From assembly GCA_017443065.1 (NCBI GenBank), contig JAFSPF010000094.1, positions 1 through 48,579 of the forward strand: a stretch of DNA of 48,579 bases. Reading direction: 5' to 3'. The notes beneath the pieces are model-generated. The model saw only the letters and a list, made by a program, of their open reading frames with translations, was not told the DNA's origin and searched no databases. Origin of the DNA: Lachnospiraceae bacterium. Its GTDB lineage: Bacteria; Bacillota; Clostridia; Lachnospirales; Lachnospiraceae. This document shows, one piece after another, positions 1 to 6,197 of this stretch. Position numbers and translations under genes: made by a program. Numbering within the stretch: the first letter of the stretch is position 1; each line of letters begins with the position of its first letter.

Positions 1-2
1 CC

Positions 3-104
3 GGGAAAGCCCCCATACAGGGCGAAGTACTGATGAAGCAGGAACAGTTATATCGCGATCTCGGCGTTACACCATTACTGGCATCGCTGGAGTCGTCAAA
101 GTAG
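3..104 (+). CDS. C-terminal end of an unidentified protein (partial, cut by window edge)
   Basis: The reading frame starting at base 3 is open for 33 codons and stops at TAG 102-104. It ends with a charged, protein-like tail (GEVLMKQEQLYRDLGVTP, then LLASLESSK). The other two forward frames read less like protein: one has an early TGA and the other is arginine/serine-rich. The N-terminal part lies outside the window, so the family cannot be named. The next gene starts about 50 bases later on the same strand. Confidence 0.45.
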   Translation, partial: GKAPIQGEVLMKQEQLYRDLGVTPLLASLESSK

Positions 105-107
105 GGC

Positions 108-137
108 GGATTCCATAGTTATGTGTTTCGGGAATCC
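108..137. repeat. 7-bp inverted repeat before the sigma-factor gene
   Basis: GGATTCC at 108-114 is repeated inverted as GGAATCC at 131-137 around a 16-base loop. It lies directly after the stop codon of the partial upstream gene and 15 bases before the sigma-factor start. No T-run follows, so it is more likely an operator or a weak 3' hairpin than a normal terminator. Confidence 0.35.
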
Positions 138-152
138 AGGTTACAATAAGGC

Positions 153-710
153 ATGATTTATCTTCTGCTTTCCGCACTGCCGGAGGAACAGCATAGCTGG
201 GTGGAAAAGACCTTTCGGGAGGAAAGGGCTTATTTCTTTCGGATTGCGTATCAGATTCTTTCCGACAGGGACGCTGCGGAGGATGCCGTTTCCGCGGCAT
301 TTGAAAAAATAATAAGAAATATTGATAAAATCTGGCATATTCCCTGTCCCGAACGCGTCCCTTACTGCGTAAGTATTGTGAGGAGATGCGCGATAGATCT
401 GCAGCGGAAGAACCGGAAATACCTACTTTCGGAGCTTCCGGAGGAATTAGCGGAGGAGAGGGAGGAGCTTCCGGAGGATATTCTGCTGCGCAGGGATTTG
501 GGCGAGATGCTGCGAAAGAAGATCGAATCGCTGTCTTCGGAGGAACGCGCGTTATTGCAGCTGCGGTATGTGCGGATGTATTCCTTCGGGCAAATCGCAA
601 AGCTCCTGCATATTTCGGAGGAAAGTGCGAAAAAGCGCGGACAGCGTATTATAAGACGTTTAAGGGAGAGCCTTTCGGATGACGCAACAGGAAACAGAAA
701 TGACATTTAG
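153..710 (+). CDS. ECF-type RNA polymerase sigma factor
   Basis: This 185-residue protein has the two-domain layout of an extracytoplasmic-function sigma-70 factor. Region 2, about residues 20-85, binds core polymerase and the -10 element and includes FRIAYQILSDRDAAEDAV. Region 4, about residues 125-175, is a -35-binding helix-turn-helix containing LSSEERALLQLRYV and FGQIAKLLHISEESAKKR. There is no region 1 or 3, as expected for the class. The last 32 bases overlap the next gene, which encodes a membrane protein with an extracytoplasmic domain, the usual arrangement for a sigma factor and its controller. The ribosome site is weak (AAGG close to the ATG), so expression may be low. The target promoters cannot be read from this window. 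Confidence 0.85.
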   Translation: MIYLLLSALPEEQHSWVEKTFREERAYFFRIAYQILSDRDAAEDAVSAAFEKIIRNIDKIWHIPCPERVPYCVSIVRRCAIDLQRKNRKYLLSELPEELAEEREELPEDILLRRDLGEMLRKKIESLSSEERALLQLRYVRMYSFGQIAKLLHISEESAKKRGQRIIRRLRESLSDDATGNRNDI

Positions 711-1617
711 AAATATCCTTGCGGAAGCGGTACGCACGGGACATGAAAAAGAGATTCTTCTCCTGGAGGATGCGGCGTACACTTCCCCGAAGGAAACGGC
801 ACCTGGCGCAGAGCAGACGGAGATCCTCATCGAATGTGCAAAGGAGCTACCCGAAGATGCCAAAAACGCTTTCTGGGGTCTGTATTACTTCGGTCTCACA
901 CCGGAAGACGTCACGGAACTGTACGGTGTTTCGCACCCGGTCGGCACGGCACGATATTATACGCGCCTTTTATCAGATGTCATCGGCTTCGGGGCGTCAG
1001 AGGTGATCGACGCGGATAGCATGAAAGCGGTCAGCAAAAGCCTGCTGCAATCGTATGCGGATGAAGCGAAACAGCAACAGACGACAGACCGCAAACACGG
1101 GAAGCGCGTTCTGCGCAGGGTACTGCGTTATGCCGGCTTCGCGGCTGCCGTGCTGGTGTTGGGTTTTTCCGTCACAATGGTGGCAAGCGCAGAACTGCGT
1201 GCTGTCGTTCTTAAGTGGTTCTTCAGGGACCGCGTGGAGTACAGCGAATTCACGCCCGTGCTGGATCATGAACTCTCCGTGGAAGAAATGTATCTCTATG
1301 AGCCGACCTATATTCCGGAAGGATATATATTGGAGGGGCGGCATGAGGAGTCAACCCTGGTTGATTACGCATATCTGGACAAGGATGACTGGTATCTGAT
1401 GATTACAATCTCTCTTCCCGGCTATACCACCATGATTGATACGGAGAATGCGGAAATCATCAAGACCGAATTCCGCGGCGCGGAGGCGGCGATCATTCTG
1501 TCACCGGACGGGTATAATCATCTGATCTGTTCGATTGACGAGTATCCGGTGTATGTGAGCGGCAGATTTGAGACTGAAGAATTGATTAAAATCGCAGAAA
1601 GTATAAAAAAGAGATAA
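679..1617 (+). CDS. Membrane-anchored sigma-factor partner with sigma4-like HTH and DUF4367-type outer domain
   Basis: The 312-residue protein overlaps the sigma factor by 32 bases, so the two are probably translated together. Residues 56-104 (LPEDAKNAFWGLYYFG... EDVTELYGVSHPVGTARYY) look like a degenerate sigma region-4 helix-turn-helix rather than a classical zinc-type anti-sigma domain. A single transmembrane segment follows at about residues 145-171. The outer part, about residues 205-312, contains MYLYEPTYIPEGYILE and resembles the DUF4367 domain found on clostridial anti-sigma-like proteins. From family knowledge and position it probably senses an envelope signal and holds or releases the sigma factor. 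The role of the HTH-like segment is inference. Confidence 0.65.
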   Translation: MTQQETEMTFRNILAEAVRTGHEKEILLLEDAAYTSPKETAPGAEQTEILIECAKELPEDAKNAFWGLYYFGLTPEDVTELYGVSHPVGTARYYTRLLSDVIGFGASEVIDADSMKAVSKSLLQSYADEAKQQQTTDRKHGKRVLRRVLRYAGFAAAVLVLGFSVTMVASAELRAVVLKWFFRDRVEYSEFTPVLDHELSVEEMYLYEPTYIPEGYILEGRHEESTLVDYAYLDKDDWYLMITISLPGYTTMIDTENAEIIKTEFRGAEAAIILSPDGYNHLICSIDEYPVYVSGRFETEELIKIAESIKKR

Positions 1618-1681
1618 ATTCTGAGAAATACTGTCCCGAACAACTCTTCTTTGACGTTAATACTGTGTAGGCATAATCAAA

Positions 1682-1699
1682 CTCCTCAAAAGAGAGGAG
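1682..1699 (+). promoter_or_regulatory. Hairpin that could mask the ribosome site of the next gene
   Basis: CTCCTC (1682-1687) is fully complementary to GAGGAG (1694-1699) across a six-base AAAAGA loop. The right arm is the Shine-Dalgarno sequence for the TTG start at 1711. A possible promoter precedes it, with TTGACG at 1651-1656 and CATAAT at 1672-1677, although the 15-base spacing is short. If the transcript begins upstream of the hairpin, translation could be limited by this structure. Confidence 0.35.
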
Positions 1700-1710
1700 G
1701 GCACAGTAAA

Positions 1711-2160
1711 TTGAACAAGATAAGAGCAGTTGTAGGTATGATGGTTCTTTCAATGGTGTTGTCTGTTCCGATGACAGTTAACGCACAGGAAATCATACCG
1801 GCGGAGGCAGAGGAGTCTGCATTCACAGACAGAGGTATTGGGGAATCGCCGGCACTGCCGCAGTGGACTGGTACTAGTCAGGCGGATAGTCGATTGACGG
1901 TATCCGGAAGGACATTGAATGCCTCTGTTACGGTGCGTCCCAAAAACGGCACTCTGTCCACAAGCGGAACGCTCTACATTGAGCGGAGGGACGGAAACCG
2001 CTGGGTACAAGTGGCAAGTACCAGTGTTTCCGGAACGGGACGTGTGAGTGCCTCAAAGACTTACACCGGCACCTCGGGCAAGACCTATCGTGCCCGGTAC
2101 AGCGGAAAAACAGGATCGGATTCCGTCAGCAGCACATCAACTGAAGTCACAGTCAGGTAA
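1711..2160 (+). CDS. Small secreted beta-rich protein of unknown function
   Basis: The start is taken as TTG at 1711, because a strong GAGGAGGG ribosome site ends 9 bases before it and a clean signal peptide follows (NKIRAVVGMMVLSMVLSVPM, with cleavage near VNA-QE). The 149-residue product has an acidic spacer after the signal peptide. A Ser/Thr/Gly-rich C-terminal half follows, with alternating beta-strand patterns such as GTLYIERRDGNRWVQVAS and KTYRARYSG. It resembles the small secreted single-domain beta-sandwich proteins (DUF6147-like) common in Clostridia, but I cannot assign a function. An upstream in-frame ATG at 1651 would add a non-signal-like extension and is unlikely. The next gene follows after 19 bases. 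Confidence 0.6.
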   Translation: MNKIRAVVGMMVLSMVLSVPMTVNAQEIIPAEAEESAFTDRGIGESPALPQWTGTSQADSRLTVSGRTLNASVTVRPKNGTLSTSGTLYIERRDGNRWVQVASTSVSGTGRVSASKTYTGTSGKTYRARYSGKTGSDSVSSTSTEVTVR

Positions 2161-2179
2161 AGAAAAGGAGCAAGACTCA

Positions 2180-2596
2180 ATGAAGGCATGGGTGTTGTTT
2201 AGAAGTATTATGTGTGTTTTATTAAGTGTTTCGATTCTTACGTCAACTGTCGCCGTGGCGCACGCGTCTGAGCCGTTACCGATAGAGGCTGAGCGCGATG
2301 TTGAACCCCTTTCCCCAATCGACCACGGTAACAGACCTCCAGATGCAGAAATCCAGTCAGTTGGAGGAGTTCTTCTTTTTATCGCAGGTATTTTGGTTGG
2401 GTATATAATTGACGGAGTTATTATATATTTTTCCGGTCATAGCGCTGCAGAACTTGCGGCTGAACTAATCGCCAGAATCATTGCGTTTTTCAAAAAACTC
2501 AATAAAACAGGAGTAACGCGAATATATGTATCAAGCGATGGAACAATTACGTCCGGCGGAAGCAATACCTGTTCTTTTGGAGCGGTGTATGAATAA
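2180..2596 (+). CDS. Secreted protein with long hydrophobic core, bacteriocin-precursor-like
   Basis: The ATG at 2180 is preceded by AAAAGGAG and gives a 138-residue product with a signal peptide (cleavage near AHA-SE). An acidic, proline-rich stretch of about 35 residues follows. After it comes a very hydrophobic segment (VGGVLLFIAGILVGYIIDGV), an amphipathic helix ending in FFKKLNKTG, and a Ser/Gly/Thr-rich tail. The layout of leader, acidic spacer, and hydrophobic plus amphipathic peptide recalls secreted membrane-active peptides, but no family was recognised. The coding sequence is more AT-rich than the metabolic genes in the window, which may mean recent acquisition. It overlaps or adjoins the 22-codon ORF that follows. 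The membrane-activity idea is speculation. Confidence 0.5.
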   Translation: MKAWVLFRSIMCVLLSVSILTSTVAVAHASEPLPIEAERDVEPLSPIDHGNRPPDAEIQSVGGVLLFIAGILVGYIIDGVIIYFSGHSAAELAAELIARIIAFFKKLNKTGVTRIYVSSDGTITSGGSNTCSFGAVYE

Positions 2597-2609
2597 CGGG
2601 AGGAAGGCG

Positions 2610-2678
2610 ATGGTCATACTGGTGGCAGGCATTGTTTGCTATTTTGTGGCATCAGTTATTATTCATCTTTGTAAATGA
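2610..2678 (+). CDS. 22-residue hydrophobic peptide
   Basis: An ATG at 2610 lies 6 bases after a strong GGGAGG ribosome site (2598-2603). It opens a 22-codon frame, MVILVAGIVCYFVASVIIHL plus CK, ending in TGA. The peptide is almost entirely one membrane-spanning helix with a basic last residue. An in-frame ATG at 2589, overlapping the previous stop, would give 29 residues. Small single-helix peptides of this sort include type I toxins, immunity peptides and membrane-protein regulators. Here the neighbour is a secreted hydrophobic protein, so an accessory or immunity role is possible. There is no homology evidence, but the good ribosome site and operon position argue for translation. Confidence 0.45.
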   Translation: MVILVAGIVCYFVASVIIHLCK

Positions 2679-2717
2679 TGGCGAATGATATAGTGACAGA
2701 TGACGAGAAGTATTGAG

Positions 2718-2801
2718 ACAGTCTCGCACTCAGACCTTGCAGGACACGTGATACGTGTCCTGCAAGGATCGGTTTTGACAACAAAAAACTTGCGAGATTG
2801 T
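2718..2801. repeat. Nested inverted repeats around a terminator hairpin
   Basis: An outer inverted repeat (ACAGTCTCGCA at 2718-2728, TGCGAGATTGT at 2791-2801, 10 of 11 positions matching) encloses the perfect hairpin at 2736-2766. GTTTTGACAACAAAAAAC inside the right half can also fold on itself. The whole 84 bases lie between two genes on the same strand. Confidence 0.5.
2736..2776 (+). terminator. Strong hairpin, probable terminator of the small secreted-protein operon
   Basis: CTTGCAGGACACGT (2736-2749) pairs perfectly with ACGTGTCCTGCAAG (2753-2766) around a 3-base loop, giving a 14-bp stem. A short T-run (GGTTTTGAC) follows. It is placed after the 22-codon gene and before a gene with its own ribosome site. 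The T-run is shorter than in the other terminators here, so a different role is possible. Confidence 0.6.
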
Positions 2802-2888
2802 GGGTACCTGTAGACAGACTGACCTCTGGACGGAGGGTCATCAGCCGATTTTCAATGCAAAAGTCGCATCCGGAAAAGAGGGTTCATC

Positions 2889-4367
2889 ATGAGCAAATAC
2901 CAAACACAACGAACAAAAAAAGTCGCGATTCCCGCATATCTGCTTTTTCTTGTTTTCTGCCTGTTCTCCTGCGGCAAACAAACAGAGCAAAGGCAAGTTT
3001 CCCTTATCGGGCTTCCGATAACAACAATCAATGAAACATCTCTTGGCGCGGGGCGGGGGGTCAGCTATTCCTTCGAGGAAAACGTCAGCGAGGAGATGTG
3101 GGCATATCTTGAGGAATTAGAGGAAGAGGGGAGCCTGATTGATGCAATATACCGGCATCAGTATATCAGTGCATACAGCCCGGGTTTTCAATCCGTCATC
3201 AGTGCGGAAGGTGACGGGAACGCCTACAAAAATGATGCGGACAAACCTTACAGTGTGATTGTAGCGGCGATTACCGTTACGGAAGTCGTGGGAGAGACGG
3301 ATCTTGTCACCGAGATCGGTCAGCATATTACGACGAACATAAAAGCTGATGTTGATGAAGTGCTCGCCCTGCATCCGGGATATACGCCGAAGGAGAAAGC
3401 GACCATTACCATCGCTTTCGCGTCGGGTGCGGAGCGGGAGAGGATGGATATCCGTCCGGGGAAACGATATCTGATCTATGGTGAGAACTACACGGATTTT
3501 GAAGCGGAATTAAAAGTTCTCGTTGCGGACATAAAAAAATGTGACGCCAAAGATGTTGACCTAAGCGGGTATGCCGGACTGTCATATGAAGAGGATAAAC
3601 CAAGGGAATATTGTAATTATAATTCGTACAGTCCGGCATTATTGTATGGGAAAACAGATCATATTCATCTGAAAGACGGTACGCCGATGGAACTTCCTAT
3701 GCAGGAACGGGTTCTTGACGCCTTTCTGACGCCCTTGGAGCCGGATACGGATGTGGACGCATTTTTGGAATCTGCGGAAGGTGCCGTCTGGCGGACGGCA
3801 ATTCAGCAGTGCAATATTCAATTCAGTTGCATGATGGTCATCGGAACGGATTGTGTGGAGAGCGTGTATAATTTTCATCAATCGGAATCAGAACTGGTGG
3901 AGGGCCGGTTTTTCACGGCGGATGAATACGAAAAAGGAAAACAGGTCTGCCTGATTTCCGCAGAGAATGCCGCGAAGACCGGACTGTGCGTTGGTGACAG
4001 CCTGATGCTCGGATTTTACCGAGGTGCGGATGATCAGTTCCATATCCGTGATTATAATCTGGAACACCGCAATCTGCTCACGCAGCCGTTTTCCGCCAAA
4101 ATAGGATTTGAAGGAGAAAAAACGTACGAGATAGTGGGCATCTACAAACAGACAGACCTCTGGGCGCAGAAGAGTCAGCCGGCGTTCAAAGCAAATACCG
4201 TTTTTGTGCCGAATGCCTCCCTTGTCGGTATGGAGTGCTATACGGACAGAAGTGATCTTCTTTGCACTGTCGTGGTCGCGGATGGAAAAGGAGACGAGTT
4301 GTTCAACACCCTTGCGGAGAACGGATTCCCGCAGGATGCTTTATCTCTGTACGGGAAAGCGAAATAA
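2889..4367 (+). CDS. Large lipoprotein resembling the extracytoplasmic core of MacB/FtsX-type permeases
   Basis: This 492-residue protein begins with a basic stretch, a hydrophobic helix and a lipobox (YLLFLVFCLFSC), so it should be lipid-anchored outside the cell. Residues from about 300 to the end read like the MacB-type periplasmic core domain found between transmembrane helices of ABC permeases. Motifs there include ESELVEGRFFTADEYEKG, AKTGLCVGDSLML, YEIVGIYKQTDLW and NTVFVPNASL. No permease helices or ATPase gene accompany it, so it appears to be a stand-alone or degenerate outer domain. The ribosome site is GAAAAGAGGG before the ATG. The next gene starts 9 bases after the stop and probably belongs to the same transcript. 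The family assignment is by pattern only. Confidence 0.55.
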   Translation: MSKYQTQRTKKVAIPAYLLFLVFCLFSCGKQTEQRQVSLIGLPITTINETSLGAGRGVSYSFEENVSEEMWAYLEELEEEGSLIDAIYRHQYISAYSPGFQSVISAEGDGNAYKNDADKPYSVIVAAITVTEVVGETDLVTEIGQHITTNIKADVDEVLALHPGYTPKEKATITIAFASGAERERMDIRPGKRYLIYGENYTDFEAELKVLVADIKKCDAKDVDLSGYAGLSYEEDKPREYCNYNSYSPALLYGKTDHIHLKDGTPMELPMQERVLDAFLTPLEPDTDVDAFLESAEGAVWRTAIQQCNIQFSCMMVIGTDCVESVYNFHQSESELVEGRFFTADEYEKGKQVCLISAENAAKTGLCVGDSLMLGFYRGADDQFHIRDYNLEHRNLLTQPFSAKIGFEGEKTYEIVGIYKQTDLWAQKSQPAFKANTVFVPNASLVGMECYTDRSDLLCTVVVADGKGDELFNTLAENGFPQDALSLYGKAK

Positions 4368-4376
4368 ATCACTGAG

Positions 4377-4682
4377 ATGCTGCGGGAGCAGATTCCGGAA
4401 CAAAAAGAGAATACGAAGCGGGCAGACAGATGGTTATATATTGCTGTTGTCTGCCTGTTGGTCGCGGTGATCGTCATTGCCGTCCTTCGTTGCCGCAGCC
4501 TGATACAAGAGATCGGCGAAGACAGGACGGTTACAGGTTCCTATGTATGGGAGATGGAATTGCCGGCACAGAATGATTGGTTCTATCTGACATTTTTTAA
4601 GGATGATACCTTTGCATTCTATGGCCCCAAGAGGGGGGGTATCGGGAGGTCGGAAGCGGAACCTATGAATACGATGACATGA
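4377..4682 (+). CDS. N-terminal half of a split membrane-anchored protein (frame breaks at a 7-G run)
   Basis: The 101-codon frame encodes a basic N-terminus, one transmembrane helix (WLYIAVVCLLVAVIVIAVL) and the start of an outer beta domain (WFYLTFFKDDTFAFYGPKRG). It then reads a poor-looking tail (IGRSEAEPMNTMT) and stops. The sensible continuation, GYREVGSGTYEYDDMRNEL, lies in the -1 frame and runs straight into the next ORF. The switch point is the G-run at 4633-4639. One extra G, or two fewer, would join the halves into a protein of about 248 residues. This may be a real frameshift mutation, a phase-variable tract, a programmed -1 slip at G GGG GGT, or a sequencing error. The ATGA overlap with the next frame could also be genuine coupling. 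Confidence 0.55.
   Translation: MLREQIPEQKENTKRADRWLYIAVVCLLVAVIVIAVLRCRSLIQEIGEDRTVTGSYVWEMELPAQNDWFYLTFFKDDTFAFYGPKRGGIGRSEAEPMNTMT
4633..4639 (+). repeat. Run of seven G at the frame break
   Basis: Seven consecutive G residues follow AAGA. In the upstream frame the codons are AGG GGG GGT, and slipping back one base at G GGG GGT lets both glycine codons re-pair as GGG GGG. The downstream coding pattern begins immediately after the run, which marks it as the site of the frame change. Confidence 0.6.
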
Positions 4683-5122
4683 GAAATGAGCTGATCACAC
4701 ACATGATTGATTCCTACGAGGACGCGGACATCACGGGAATCCGACTGGTTTTCGCGGACGGAACGGAACGCAATGTGATTCATTTCGGCGACAGAATGTT
4801 TGTCGCAACGGACGGCGGAATTGTCAGTTTCAAGAAGTTCACAAGCACACCGACCGCATGGAGCATGGATGTGGAACCCCTTTCGTTGGAAGACTTACAG
4901 GAGATGTCCGCGGACGAATTATTTGATCTGTTTATCCGTAACGGATTGGTTATCAATGAGAGAATGGCGAACACGTTGTCAGAGGAGGTAATCAAGGAAA
5001 CGCTAAAATCCCAAATAGGCATTCTGGTAAAAGGCATTACGCCGTGTAATGATATTATGTATTGGGATTTTGCGGATAGCGTCAAAGAAACGTATGAGAA
5101 AATAAGCGGGGAAAGAGAATGA
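4679..5122 (+). CDS. C-terminal half of the split protein, with LSADELFDLFI domain
   Basis: The frame is open from the G-run onward. The first ATG, at 4679, overlaps the upstream stop as ATGA. Its early part (ITGIRLVFADGTERNVIHFG, then DRMFVATDGGIVSFKK) continues a lipocalin-like or small beta-barrel outer domain begun in the previous ORF. The second part has MSADELFDLFIRNGLVINER and WDFADSVKETYEKI. This is clearly paralogous to the lipoprotein at 5664-6008, which has the same residues in the same order. If translation starts only at 4679, the beta domain would lack its first strands, so the two ORFs are best read as one gene. The function is unknown. Confidence 0.55.
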   Translation: MRNELITHMIDSYEDADITGIRLVFADGTERNVIHFGDRMFVATDGGIVSFKKFTSTPTAWSMDVEPLSLEDLQEMSADELFDLFIRNGLVINERMANTLSEEVIKETLKSQIGILVKGITPCNDIMYWDFADSVKETYEKISGERE

Positions 5123-5229
5123 AACGCCTGCCATGTATAAACGCTCTTTTGCGCATAGTTGTGGATGGCAGAGCAGGAGATGGCTGCGGTAGAATTCAAA
5201 ATAGTAGCATTATGAGAATCGCGGGATAG

Positions 5230-5601
5230 ATGAAAATAAATCGGATTGTAGTATTCTGCATACTGGTTGTTGTGTGTGTTATTGTATTTTTATTAAAAAA
5301 TCACAATCCGTTCATCGGGCAGTACCATTCTGCTGAAATCATGAATGGCAATACTGGAGAAGTCTATCAGATAGAGCAGAGCCGTATGGAAGATTTTATC
5401 ACCGAATTATCCGAGCTGGACGCAAGGTTTTCGGGACTGCAACTATTATGGACAAGCGGCTATGAGTTTAGGATTATCCTGCATCGAAATAATGATGTAA
5501 AGGATGTATTTATCTATGGGGAACATGATCTTCAGAGCGGTCATATAAAATACCGCACAGAGCGTAATATTCTTCAGACAATAGACGCGTATCTTGACTG
5601 A
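5230..5601 (+). CDS. Small single-pass membrane-anchored protein, unknown function
   Basis: This 123-residue protein has a basic start, a transmembrane helix (IVVFCILVVVCVIVFLL, about residues 6-22) and an outer part of about 100 residues. The pattern NPFIGQYHSAEIMNGNTGE suggests a small beta-rich domain, as in its neighbours. The ribosome site is weak (GCGGGATAG next to the ATG), which leaves the start less certain. It sits between two copies of the LSADELFDLFI family and probably belongs to the same cluster of envelope proteins. No family was recognised. Confidence 0.5.
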   Translation: MKINRIVVFCILVVVCVIVFLLKNHNPFIGQYHSAEIMNGNTGEVYQIEQSRMEDFITELSELDARFSGLQLLWTSGYEFRIILHRNNDVKDVFIYGEHDLQSGHIKYRTERNILQTIDAYLD

Positions 5602-5663
5602 AACAGACAGAAAACAGCGGGAAACATAAAAACAATAAACGCAGTTAGTGGAGGAAAATGAAA

Positions 5664-6008
5664 ATGAAAAAAGGTATGCGGTTGCTGCTGATAAGCCTTT
5701 GTCTTTGCGGATTGTTAATGGGAGGCTGTGCTGTGAGAGAGCAATCAAAGGCAACAGAAGAAGATTCAAAGGTAACAAAAGAAGAGTTGAAGGATTTATC
5801 AGCGGATGAATTATTTGATTTGTTTATCGACAACGGTTTGATCATCAATGAACGTCTCGCGGAATGCTGGTCAGAGGAGGAAATCAAGGAAATGCTCAAA
5901 TCCGACTTTGACCTGCTGGTGCAAGGGATTACGGCGTATGGTGATCTCATGTATTTTGAATTTGCAGACAGTGTGAAAGAAACATATGAGAAAATTGTGA
6001 CGGAATGA
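5664..6008 (+). CDS. Lipoprotein with LSADELFDLFI domain
   Basis: The start is taken as the ATG at 5664, because GGAGG ends 9 bases upstream. The ATG at 5658 is only 3 bases from it. The product of about 114 residues has a lipoprotein signal (LLLISLCLCGLLMGGC). A short charged linker leads to one helical domain of about 75 residues (LSADELFDLFIDNGLIINER ... FEFADSVKETYEKI). The same domain ends the split gene at 4679-5122, so the two arose by duplication. The linker is rich in Lys, Glu and Thr, as in lipoproteins that need distance from the membrane. The function is unknown. No clear terminator follows. Confidence 0.6.
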   Translation: MKKGMRLLLISLCLCGLLMGGCAVREQSKATEEDSKVTKEELKDLSADELFDLFIDNGLIINERLAECWSEEEIKEMLKSDFDLLVQGITAYGDLMYFEFADSVKETYEKIVTE

Positions 6009-6158
6009 ATCGTAAGCGTAAAGCAGATAAACCGGAAAAGTGATCATAACGTATGATTGCAATGCTTATAGCGGAAGTGCTGTGACATTTTTTCAAAACC
6101 CCTCTTCAGTTTTCCGCATCTCCTGCCGATATAGGATAAAGAGAAATGCCTATTTGGC

Positions 6159-6176
6159 TTGATTTCGCGAAATCAA
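6159..6176. promoter_or_regulatory. 18-bp perfect palindrome upstream of the coiled protein gene
   Basis: TTGATTTCGCGAAATCAA is a perfect palindrome 21 bases before the start at 6198 and just before its ribosome site. Upstream, GCCGATAT at 6125-6132 matches the -10 element used by flagellar-type sigma-28/sigma-D factors, but no matching TAAA -35 element is at the right distance. The palindrome could be an operator or an mRNA hairpin. Confidence 0.4.
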
Positions 6177-6197
6177 TAACAAGGAGGTGATGTTCAA

